Source: Gracilariopsis chorda (Eukaryota > Rhodophyta > Florideophyceae > Gracilariales > Gracilariaceae). Taken from it: 64,000 bases of DNA. The notes beneath the pieces were generated by a model. That model was given only the letters and a program-made list of their open reading frames with translations. It had not been told where the DNA came from and searched no databases. The DNA lies in the NCBI GenBank assembly GCA_003194525.1, contig NBIV01000073.1:124001-188000 (forward strand). Reading direction: 5' to 3'. Positions 10,870 to 20,979 of this stretch are shown here, in pieces (position 1 is the first letter of the stretch; every line of letters begins with the position of its first letter). Position numbers and translations under genes: made by a program.

Positions 10870-13002
10870 ATGAATCGGTTCTGCATTATGGAGCGGCATA
10901 CGTCTCATGCATTCTCACAGGTGTCATCCACACGAATTCCGCAACCGCGTTGTGGTAGCCCGGCGAATCCTGAACGATATATAAGCGGCGGCATTCCTCT
11001 GCAAGTATCTCCCTCCTTTTCTGGTGTCAAGAAAGACATTTCTTATGCTCTTCCTGCTTTCTTCTTCTCCTTTGGAATGTCTCAAGCTTACAATGATCAA
11101 TCTTCGACTCCCGTGGATCCTCAGGTGTACCACACCTCTCCTGATGCGCCATTCCGGCCTGGTGAGAGTCTAGATCATCGCGCCACTCAGTTGGTCGTGC
11201 CTTTCCACGATCGGCGGGTCAACCTACCGTGCTCTGTCGGTTAATAAATCCATCATTTCGCGCAGTACCTTCGGGTGGGACGCTTTCGCGCAGATCCTGA
11301 AAATCTCTGGAGTAAGGGCAAACAGAACGGTGAGGATTCGTATCGCGCCCATTGGCTCCACGTTCCGGTGCATGGTCATAACGCACTGACAAAATTGGAA
11401 TGCTGCGATACCCCCTACCTTAGGTGTATCGAGGAATGCAAAATGCAGTCGCGTCTGCAACTTCTCTTGCAGAAGGAATCCATTCACCATGTGGAGTACC
11501 GTCCTGGCAGCATCTCGTATGGCCACTCTCCTCTGGCGTTGCTTATTTATGACCCTCTTTAAGACGGCCTCTATTGGTTAGACCGCAGTAACTGTGGTAC
11601 CAACTCCGCAGACGAAACCGATATCAGGAACACCTTTGGTTTCTTCTTCGGATGGCACAACACGGAGTTCCATGATATGCATTCAGGTCAGCGTTCCAAA
11701 TACTACGTCCCCATCGTTAAATCCTGGAGGGACCATTGGGTGTTGCCTCAACTGAGCGTGGCGACGCCTCTTGTCTTTGCATATCACACTTCTGAGGTAC
11801 TGGATACTCATGGCTCCATGAGGGGTTTCGTTATGTTGATTGCCTCTACGGTGTTCGCTGTGGAGGCCCTTATGGCGTACCTTCAGGCGATGGACGAAAG
11901 TGTCCTCTTCTATACGTGGAACCGAGACGGTCGCCTCTATTGGGACTCATCATACCACCCTGCGCCGGGTCGTTTACTTCCCCTCTCAGTAGCCATGATC
12001 TGGTATATCCGCTCTTTGGTTGTCCAGAACCTTGTCAAAGGCACTACGTAGAGTGCAGACGAAGCGGAAGCTTTTTTTGATTACTAACTTCAGGTTGACT
12101 GTTCTGAAACACCGGTTTTCATGTGGTATGACTATGAGGAGGACAAGTTCTACACCATCAGGCAAAGTCCAAACGGTGACCATGACTGACGCGCATATGT
12201 TGCTTTTCCCCGCCATATGGAAGGGAGGGCACCTAAGGTGCCATGAGGGCAGGTCTCCGATTATGATCCTAAGTTGGAGAGTCTGTCGATCTGTAAGCCA
12301 GTTCCTTCGCCATTTGGAGGATTAGCCGTAGCACCTGCAGTTAGTGGTGATACGTCTCCTACTTTTGCCGTTGATGCTGCAGCTCCTGCCACTGTCACTA
12401 CGCCGTCGGTGCCTGCAGTCACTGTAGTGGGGATGGATGTTTTGCCTATGGAGGAGGATGCGATCGCTCTTGCCCCAGAGGGTCCAACTCCTTCGGTTCT
12501 TTCGACTCCTGCAGTTCAGCCCGCATTGAGGAGTGTGCTACCGCTGGCTTCTTCCTCACCTCCGATGTCGCCGCCTGCAGCCATTTCTCCGGCTCCTCCT
12601 TCGCCATCGCCTTCGGTGGCTGGACCTGCTTCTCCTATCTAGGCTAGTGCGTCTGCCTCAATGGTGGTATCCGCAGCTCTTTCGGTGGTTGCTACCGCCG
12701 TCGAGTCACCAGAGGGTGCGATGGCAGCCGCCTTTCAAAAGTTGGTGCAGGCCTGCCTGGTGGTGGGGATCAATGCACCGGCTTCTCCCATTCAGGCTAT
12801 GCGTGAAGCTCGCGGCTGGGTGCTGGAGGTCCGGAAAGCGCGTACGAATAACGAATAAGTGAGGGCGATGCGTGATAGAGTGAAGGAGTTCATCGATCAC
12901 CAGGCCACGGCAGCAAAGGCGCGCTTGGATGCGGAGTATTCGGCGGGCTTGGGTGCGGAGTATGCGGCGCGATTTGGCGTGAACCTTGAGGGGGTGACAT
13001 AG
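10870..13002 (+). pseudogene. Antisense accessory gene remnant inside element E, unknown function
   Basis: One plus-strand frame runs about 710 codons with no frameshift but nine internal stops (11242, 11245, 11560, 12049, 12085, 12187, 12244, 12640, 12856), ending at 13000 and followed by AATAAAG. It is opposite to E's gag-pol and convergent with the chromodomain ORF. The first two thirds look globular and rich in aromatic residues (FFFGWHNTEFHD, SWRDHWVLPQ, FYTWNRDGRLYWDSS). A Pro/Ala/Ser-rich linker follows (12300-12660), then a helical Ala/Arg-rich C-terminus. I recognise no domain. Several stops are one C-to-T change from CAA, CAG or CGA. A start at 10870 is the first ATG after a stop at 10858. 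It could be an element-encoded extra ORF or captured sequence. Confidence 0.6.
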
Positions 13003-13089
13003 CCTGCACGGACCCAGTAGTAAATTCAATAAAGTTATTCCTTAGGTGGTACAGCAGTTCCATCTAAGGTTATTGTTAAAGTGGGTCCA

Positions 13090-13468
13090 TTAGTCTCTAT
13101 AGGTGAGAAAAGAAACGAAACAAAACTTGTAGGGTAGTAGAAGGTGTGTCTCCTGTAAGTGAAGAAATCGGGGATAGACCACTGTGGGTCCCCCCTCTCT
13201 TAAACGAAAACGACTACGAGGAGTTGAGATTTCGATCCAGTTTGGCGTCGTATCGCCTGAGGAAATTCTCCGGGATATGTTCTGGAGGTTCTTCTGTATC
13301 ACATGCTGAGGTGTAGCCGTACCATGTGACGCTGTACTTGATTCCTGAACGGGTTTGACAGTGCGACAGGATGTGATCCACGGCATATAGGGTCCCACCC
13401 TGGGGTGTCGAGAGTACGTCGGGGGTATCCCGAGGAGTCTTGCCTAAAGGAGGGGGATCCTCAGTCAT
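13090..13468 (-). pseudogene. Chromodomain at integrase C-terminus (element E)
   Basis: The frame 13214-13468 carries LYAVDHILSHCQTRSG, then YSVTWYGYTSACDT and PPEHIPENFLRRY, the pattern of a chromodomain (strand, VxWxGY, then a C-terminal helix). In chromoviruses this domain steers integration to modified histones. It is separated from the integrase core by stops and frame changes. Confidence 0.75.
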
Positions 13469-13663
13469 GGACGGCTATGCGGGTCCGCAGACACTAGATG
13501 AACGGGGCATGCCCGGGTTTGTCGCCGGTGCCGCCTGCGGTGGGGGATGAGCGATGGGTGGCTGCTGAGACCGCTTCCGTGGGAGAGGCTATGGGACTTT
13601 TTTCACCCGGTCTCGTGAGACAATGTCACGGAGCTCAACTACCTCGATGGTGATCGTATCCTT

Positions 13664-14789
13664 TTAGGTGGCGAGGACATTGTAAGGCCCTAAGCTGTTT
13701 GGTGCCAATTTGCAGGTGACGTCTGGCGGTTCTTCTGACGTCTCTTGGGGTTTGTCGAGGAAGATATCATCCCCTACCTTTAGGTGTGGGCCTTGCTTCA
13801 CGCTCAAGTCGAAATCCAGTTTGTATCTCCTTTGAGAGGCGGTCAACCTAGCCTTGGAAAGCGGGAGTGCGTTCTCATGCCGCCTGACGGTTGCCTTTTA
13901 TGATTGGGATGCCGTGGGCACCTGAGGACGGTCCAAAGTGTGCGCCGTGGCACGCGTAGCAATCACGGCGCTTGTTGGAATCCGTGACAGCAATATAGTG
14001 AACAGTGAAGTCCCTGTGGAGCAGTGTACCTGAAGGTTGTAAGCATACGTGAGCGGGCCCAGGTACGCTTCACAGTCATTTTGGCGGTCCACGATATAGT
14101 GTGTTAACCTCAAGGCGATGGTCTTATTGAATCTCTTCGCTTGGCAATTCGTCTTGGGATGATAGGTGGTTGTAAGCAGTTGTTTCATCCCCAGCATTCC
14201 TGAGATGGCGCCGAAGAGTTTCGCCGCGAATTGAGGACCATTATCCGTGAGGAGGTATTGGGGTATCCCGTACGGGTAAAAAGAATTCTCCAGAAGGCGT
14301 CGGCAATAACTCCAGCCGTGGTGCTTCTCAGAGGAGTGGCGTGGTTGAGATTCGAGAACCGGTTGGTGATAACCAGGATATCACGGCATCCTCGCTCCGA
14401 CTTCGGTAGACTGCCCAATATATCCATGGCCACAAACTCCAAAGCACCTGAAGGAGAAAATAAGGTTAAGGGGTGCTATGATTTCTTATAGTACCGCTAG
14501 TGGCGGTACATGAACGGCATTACTATACTGTTTGGAAAGCATCGTTGACCATGTGTGGCCAATAGAACTCTATCGTCAGGGTGAAATACATACGGGAACC
14601 GCCGGGGTGTCTTGCAAGGTGAGGATAGTGGGAAAGATACAGAACCCTAGCCCGCAGGCTGGCCGGGACCACCTTTTGGAGTGCGCCGTGAAGTGGTGTG
14701 CGGCGCACTAACATGCCATCCCGGTCTATATCGAATAGAGAGGTGGTCTGTCGAACAGTGGCGAGGCTCCCCTTACAGAAAGGTTTCAA
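13664..14789 (-). pseudogene. Gypsy integrase remnant (element E)
   Basis: The zinc-binding segment is at 14523-14789 (LYLSHYPHLARHPGGSRMYF, IEFYWPHMVND). The core is at 14185-14442 (EFVAMDILGSLPKSERG, first Asp). YHPKTNCQAKRFNKT at 14100-14170 has Lys where the catalytic Glu belongs (usual HPQ..G..ERFN), so the active site is lost. The C-terminal segment is at 13664-13846 (LKVGDDIFLDKPQE, GPYNVLAT). It lies in at least three frames. Confidence 0.8.
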
Positions 14790-14959
14790 GCTCTGCTCCT
14801 TCAGGAATTAATCCATGGTTATGGGGAGTACTTCCTTCTCCTCCTGAACTAGGGCCATCACCTCAGGAATACCGGCGTATTTTCTGCTGGGTTTACTACA
14901 TTCCACGGAATCTCCTGCAGATTCGCTTCCTTTCTTCATTCCACATAGGTTGAGTCACG

Positions 14960-16379
14960 GAACGGTGTCCTCCAAGGGGCTTGTCTCTTCTCCATCGGTG
15001 GATATACGTGAAAGAGCGTCCACTGCCTGATGATTCACGCCTCGGCAGTGGACGATATCAAACTCTTACTCCCGCAGGCCCAACCTTGTACGTCCTAGGC
15101 GTCCGGACGCGTCCGTCAAGGACAATATCCACTTCAATGGAGCATGATCATTCCTCAAGGTTAGACGCGTACGCTCCACGTACGGGCGCAGTTGTAGTAC
15201 TGCCCACACGATAGCGAGACCTTCCCGCTCGGAGGTGGAGTAGTTCCGCTCCGCCAGGGAGAGGATACAACTCCAGTAACCTATTGGCTGCAGTCCACCT
15301 TCCACTTGTTCCTGTAGGAGAGCGCATCCCATCTGGTACTTACAGGCGTCCGTATCCAAAACCATGCGTCCGTGCTGTTTCCGTAGAACCAATATCGGAG
15401 GGTCAATCAGTTCCCTCTTCAAGATGCCGAAAGCTTCATATTCCTCGTCCGTCAAGGTTCAGATTTGCGTCGGTTTATCTTTCTCCAAAAGGCAGTTCAA
15501 TGGGGCCCCTATTCGGGAGAAATTAGGGAAAAACCTGCGGATGACGTTGCACAAACCTAGGACAGAACGTAGTTCCGTCTGGTCCGTGGGCAGTTTGGCT
15601 TCATTGATGGCATCTTCGGTCTTGCTTGATAGCTGTACGCGACCGGGGAGCACTACGTGTCCCAGGTAATCCAAAGAGCACTTGAAGAGGAAACACTTCT
15701 CTAGCTTCAGAGCTGGGCCAGCATCCTTCAGGAGTTGGAAGGCGTGTCCCACATGCGCGAAGTGCTCCTTCACGGTAAACGAGTTGATAATGACGTCGTA
15801 AAGGTATCACAGGGCGTACTGCCACTTCAACTTTGACAAGATTATGTCCATTGCCCGCTGGAATGTGACAGGGGCGTTTTTCAATTCGAAAGGCATCCTT
15901 AAAAATGTGAATATGCCACAGTGAGTGGTGAACATTGTCTTGTTCTTATTGGCTTCATCCATCCCGATTTGCCAGTATCCACTATTGGCGTTCAGAGTAT
16001 AGAATACCCACGCATCGCCTAAGGAGTCGATACATTCATCCATGCGAGGTATCGGGTAGGAATCTCGCACAGTTACCTCATTCAGGCCCTTGTAATTGAT
16101 ACAAAACCTCAGGGATCAATACTTGTTCTTGGCGAGCACCATCGGGAAGGCCCATTCAGAGGTGTACGGCTCAATCACGTACTTGTCCAACATGCGTTGG
16201 ATCTCTTCACACTCGAAATCGCGTGCATGGGATCCGGCTCTCCCTGAGAGTTGATGTACCGGTTTCGTCTCAGGTGTTAACTGGATCCAGTGCTTGGTCA
16301 AATTCACTTGGTGTAAACGGTCGGACCACATATCCTCAAAGGGGGATAACATTTCTATTATCCTTTGGCGATACTTCAC
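14960..16379 (-). pseudogene. Gypsy reverse transcriptase-RNase H (element E)
   Basis: Frames 16116-16379, 15807-16070, 15459-15773 and 15066-15455 all share one phase, so the damage is nonsense mutation and not indels. The RT shows RDSYPIPRMDECIDSLGDA and NAPVTFQRAMDIILSKLKW. The active-site box near 15795-15806 reads YLYD instead of YLDD. RNase H has LDTDACKYQMGCALL, ERNYSTSERE and NDHAPLKWIL. The stop after AKNKY and the one after KWQYAL fit G-to-A or C-to-T changes. Dead, but a clean alignment to C. Confidence 0.85.
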
Positions 16380-16577
16380 AAATTCTTCGCCAATTTGGAG
16401 ACTCTCCTGCCATGGGGCAGAGGGTGTCTCCTAAGAAGGAGACGGTGAAGAATCAGTCTCTATTGCGATGATAGTGTCCTGTACGGCGAGGTATTCCTTT
16501 GGCTGGATCTTGGCCAGTTCTGTAGGAGCGGGCAAAGTTATCCCCATTACGGTGCCCTTGTGGAGCCTTAAAGAAAA

Positions 16578-17150
16578 CTACTTAAGGATGGCAACGACTA
16601 CCCTGAAGGGGATGGTTGGCACTATTTTCATGACGACATTCGCCATCATGGAGTGTTGCCTCGTAGTAAGGTGAGGGCTCCCCTGCAAGAAGGATAAACA
16701 TGAGGTGGGTGATGGCATCCAGACTTCGGCCTGGCTCCTCGCGGGTATCTGAACACCTTTCATCAGGCAGAGTTTGTTCAACTGCATCTCCTTAGGAAGT
16801 CTACCCACTTGACGCGCATTTGCGTCGGGTCCCAGAGATGCGGACACAATACCAACAGGAGCGGCATTCTGAAATGTCACCTTTTGCAGGCGTGGGTAGA
16901 TGGTACACACATACTGGTATACAAAAGAAGTCCCCAGTATGCAGCGTGCGGTCAAGTTCGTCACCACCAAGAACCACATTCTCATCTTTAAGGATCTGAT
17001 AAGGAGATATAAAGACAGAGCCCCGAGGATGTTTAACGTTCCCCGCGAGGCATTGCGCACCGTTGGTAGTTTTTCCGTCCTTAAGGAGTTCAGGGCCGAC
17101 CTGGGGATCATGTCGACATGTACCAGGTTTGGACAGGTGCCAATGTCCAA
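16578..17150 (-). pseudogene. Aspartic protease and linker (element E)
   Basis: A 190-codon frame. The active-site motif reads MDIGTCPNLVHVD where C has LDTGTGPNFVVES, so the DTG Thr is replaced by Ile. LGTSFVYQYVCTIYPR aligns with LGCDYCDRFVDAIRPR of C. The C-terminal part is the linker to RT (PARSQAEVWM, then TTRQHSMMANVVM). Confidence 0.7.
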
Positions 17151-17317
17151 GATGGCACGTGCGGTGGTTCATGCGAGAGAGGAGCTAAGGAAACAAATAC
17201 TTTACAGTTCTCGCGTTGGAGCAGATATACTGATTCTTCGATGGTGGTGGATGGGTCCGCTGAAAATGAAGGTTCCACCAATTCTATTCCCAGTTGGCGT
17301 ACGGGTGCCCCCCTTTC

Positions 17318-19700
17318 CTAGAGGCCACATCCATTGAACTTAGGCTGGCGGAAAGGCGCCACTCGGAGCCTCTCCACGCGGTCCTGAGGGTTTCCTTGAG
17401 TGGAGGGGGTCGGAGTTGGAGGCGCTGCGTTCGGTTGGAGCGGTGCAAATAGGGTCACAGCGTTCCCTTGCAAGTTGATAGGAACTGCAGCCGGTGCAAC
17501 CGGTCCCTGCATAGTTGGTGCTGGGCCTGGTTGAGCCGATTTCACCAATGGGGTGCCGTATCCATAACAAACTTGAGGGGAATGGAAATCGCCATAACCG
17601 GTATGATAACTATCATTCTCTCCATATATTTCTTTCGATGTCTGGTAATTCTTCTCCCTCTCCGGAAGGATGGCAGCCCTCATTTCCAGGGTGAGCGTGG
17701 TGCAGTGCACCGGTTTTCGGAACAAACGAATCCTACAAGGTGGTGGTTAACTGGAAGGATTTGCGAAGCGGCCGTTCCTAAAGGATCCCACTGAGGTGTA
17801 AGATGTGGGTGACGACGGTTTCCGTGAACGGGGCGGTGTCCCTTTGCATGACGCAAAGCTGAGAGCAAGGGCGTCCTGCTCCTGTTCGATCGTTAGATTT
17901 TCCGCGTCTCCTGAGGTGCTGGTGTCCAACGTTAAGGCCATAGCTGTGCGATTCCTTAATGCGCAGGGTTTGTCCGAAAGTGGAGTGTGGCTTCGACGTG
18001 AAGCCTGATGAGCGTCCACATAGGATTCCGCAAAGCGCGCTAAATCCATTTACGTGGTCAGAGGATGCGTGGCCAAATGGTTGAGCACCCTCGCGCGTAT
18101 CGAAGGGAGGAGTCCCTCGACGAACAGCGACTGTAACCGCCGTTCGTAGTACACGTTTCTGCACCTTAAGGCCTTGCTTTAGAGGTTCTCGTTAAACTCT
18201 GTTTTGGTCATTCCAGTGCTCTGCCGGCAGGAGGTGACGTCAGCCTCGGCATCCGCAATCACTCGTCAGTTTTGTACCGTTTAAGCATGAAGTTGACCAC
18301 CTCGGGGTACGTCATCAGGACTTCAGTTCCAGGGTCATCCACAATGGCGCTTTCTCCTGTGAGGAAGGTTTGCAAAAGAGATTGCCCCTGCCCATTGAGG
18401 TAGAACTGAATGCACCACATGGCGGCACCTTCATGCACGCCGTTGGTGTTACACGCTGAACGGAAGCGTATCAGGACGTTCGGCACTGAGATGGGGTCTT
18501 CGCCTGAAAAGGTGTATTTCTTCATTGGAATACCCATTTGGCGCTGAATATTTGTAAGTCGTTTAGTGACCGACGTTTCGTACAGAGTGGAGCGATCATT
18601 TCCCCTGTAGGTTTCATTCTCCACCACCCTACCAAATAGATCGTTTAGCGGGGAGATCTTCAGGACCCTTGTTAGTTTCTCCTTCAGAGGTGCGTCGTCC
18701 TCTGAGTCGGAGCTGTTCTCGGAATTGGAGCCCGTACTACTCTCGGCATCGAGGTGTCTTCTATTTATTCTTCTGTCCCTCCGTTTTCTGCTTCGTCTTT
18801 CCTGAGTAGTGTCTAAAGGTCTGGCGTAGTCCCTGGCATCGCAACTCACTACCGGAGTATCCTGTCCTCTGCTCTGAAGGTGAAGTTTGTCGCAACCGGT
18901 ATCCTCTCTTCCTCCGTGGGGTGTCAGGTCCAAACGGTTCATAGTGGTATTACTAGGGCTTCCCCGTTTTCTTGCGGCGGTATCCTGTCCTTCTCCGGGG
19001 CGAGGAATGGCAGGATCTTTTCCTCCTCTGCCAGGCATTACCATAGGTGTTGATAGAGAGAACCTCTCCTGTACGGAAGATGTACTTTAAAATGCGGCTA
19101 CTGGTTGTAGCTGCGTGGTTTGGGAGCAAACCTCCGCTCGGATACAATCAGAAATCACCTCCAGGAATGCATCGGAATCCAAGAGGGCGTCTGCTGTGCG
19201 GTGCGCACTTTTGATCACTATTTTCTCCACTAGGGCGTGTTTGCGGGATCAAAGATGCGCCTCGATACCTGCAGGAATCCTTTCGGCGAACTCTTGCGAT
19301 AGCCAATCGGTGAGGCGTGGGGCCATAAATTCGATAAATATATCGGATTCTATCGCGCCCTGGACCTGGATCTCCTGAAGCGGCGGTGGTTTTGACTCCG
19401 TCTGGGGTTCTCCAACTTCCACAGCGGCATTGTCCTGAGGCATGGCGGGGTTATCCACTATCTTCAGATCTTGTAGTCTCCCTACGCGTTGTTGGAACCG
19501 ATCGACACTGGAGCCGGTATTACATAGGAGACTTTCAGGATCATCCAGCATGGCGGTGGGTCCTTGAGGGGAGCTGCGCGTGCTGCGTACACCCTAAGAG
19601 CCCGGAGCCTGAGGAGCCTGAGAGGGGGTTTCCATGGTAGGTTCTTGGGAGTCCATAGAGGAGTAGGTCGGGGTGATTCGCTTCCACTTCCGAACAAGCT
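17318..19700 (-). pseudogene. Gag remnant (element E)
   Basis: The best part is the 261-codon frame 18259-19044: a charged N-terminal region (RRSRKRRDRRINRRHLDAES), then a capsid-like segment (KKYTFSGEDPISVPNVLIRF, GVHEGAAMWCIQFYLNGQG), which aligns with F (VPNKFSGKDPIIVLNSL) and C (FTGKDPVLVLDFLSRF). A downstream segment lies in 17747-18164 and a Pro/Gln-rich tail in 17318-17725. The N-terminus lies in 19249-19551 and on to about 19700. Multiple frames. No intact zinc knuckle was recognised. Confidence 0.75.
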
Positions 19701-19797
19701 TAAGGCAGGATTCCACGACTAAGGGGTTGCAGTGGGTGCGAGTGTAGCGCTTTTCTGTCGCGCTCCGTTAGATACACCTTAAGGAACGAATCTTCTA

Positions 19798-19810
19798 GGT
19801 CGGGAGACCA
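19798..19810 (-). other. Primer binding site of element E
   Basis: The minus strand reads TGGTCTCCCGACC, identical to the site in C at 48683-48695, five bases inside the 5' LTR edge. Confidence 0.8.
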
Positions 19811-19815
19811 GTTTT

Positions 19816-20349
19816 TGTACACCTAGTGGTGAGCACAACGTCCGTAAAATAGGACTTTTGCATTCTGCCTAACAGATGAGTTCCAATAGTTGGTGGTCTC
19901 CCTAGTATAGGAGCGGGGACCGGGGGAATCCCGAAAGGAGATCCGCAAGCAGCAAGCGGAGAGCGGATTAACCGGGCAGACGATGATCCTACGGGCACTG
20001 CTATGGGACGTGCTGGGTATATGCGGCTTAGAAACCACACCTAGAGGATGACCTAATAATGTACCTGAAGGTGAGTATCAGGAGGTTGAACCAGACGAAG
20101 TAGAACAAGCCTCGAGTGTGCTTGGTTTCCGCGGAGATGCAGCGTCCAGCAGCGCACTATATACAGTGCCGCGAGCTGACCTCGACGGAAAATATCTGCT
20201 CTACCCTATAAAAATCTAAGTTACCTTGTTCTACGATTCTTCTGGATTGGTGTGCTACGTGGCACCAGTTAGAAAATACAGCTACTCCGTTAGGATTATT
20301 CCGTAAGAGCCCATCTTTAGTAGCGTATATAATACCCACTGTACTAAAA
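19816..20349 (-). repeat. 5' LTR of element E
   Basis: 534 bp, partner of 9966-10531. The inner edge is the minus-strand end GGTGTACA next to the primer site. The outer edge is CACTGTACTAAAA on the plus strand (the partner LTR has CACTGTACTAACA). Divergence from its partner is plainly more than in element C. Confidence 0.85.
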
Positions 20350-20534
20350 CCTGGGTCATAGGTGGTGTGGCTATCGCCTTGGCTAGTTTGACCTTGTTGG
20401 ATACGGTCCTTGTGGGATACTTGGCTTTAGTGGGGGCGGCTAAGGGCCTAGGGCATGAGCTAACAACTGGCAATGGTGCCCCTTGATGGAAAGCGACCCT
20501 CTTTTTGCCAGGATAGGTTACTTTTACAAACCTA

Positions 20535-20846
20535 TCAATGATGCTTGTCCCTAGGATCCCCTCTGCCTCCAGTTTCGGATATATGAAAAAAACCGGGTCT
20601 AACGTTCAGGTGACCCAATTGGAGATAAAGTGGGAGTACTCTACGAATTTCTATTGGTCGACGGGATGTGCCTCTTCCCTTTGGTGATTTACTGTACTTT
20701 ATCATCGTTTCCCAGCCCAATGGCAAGACTTTTGATTGTACCAAGTTGAGGCGTGCACCTGTGTCCAGCACGGCCGAAAATGTCTTTGTGGTATTCGAAA
20801 ACAATCCAAAAGTTCCATGTAATTCATATTTTTCCTTCCTGAACAC
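20535..20846 (-). pseudogene. Aspartic protease remnant (element F)
   Basis: A 103-codon frame with FSAVLDTGARLNLVQSKVLP, an intact retropepsin DTG motif aligned with D (LDTGARPNFIMESLLP). The C-terminal half of the enzyme is broken or shifted. It lies directly upstream (right) of the E insertion point. Confidence 0.75.
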
Positions 20847-20979
20847 TCAGACAGTGTCTTCTAGGTCCTCCCATTGGTCAATAGCGTACATTCGACTCGA
20901 GACCATTCTCATGTCGTCTTTTGGTTCCTTTCTTTCCCTCTCTGCTGTGTTCAGCAAGTCTAGTGAGCTTAGACGACAG

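Larger units (their letters stand above)
9966..20349 (-). mobile_element. Gypsy/chromovirus element E, complete LTR to LTR, nested in F
   Basis: About 10.4 kb with two related terminal repeats (9966-10531 and 19816-20349), a primer site inside the right LTR (19798-19810) and a purine tract inside the left LTR (10532-10545, minus strand AAGAAAGAGGGTA). Gag, protease, RT-RNase H, integrase and chromodomain follow in order on the minus strand. An unusual 2.1-kb gene remnant lies on the plus strand between chromodomain and 3' LTR. I could not find a clear 5-bp target duplication. LTR divergence and many stops show it is old. Confidence 0.85.

Noticed and set aside
10870-13002. Stop codon reassignment to explain the in-frame stops of the antisense gene
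   Set aside because: TAA, TAG and TGA all occur in it, and neighbouring transposons show ordinary stops plus clear decay, so mutation is simpler.
9961-20354. Target site duplication of element E
   Set aside because: The flanks beside the LTR ends do not match; the left LTR end is too degenerate to place exactly.
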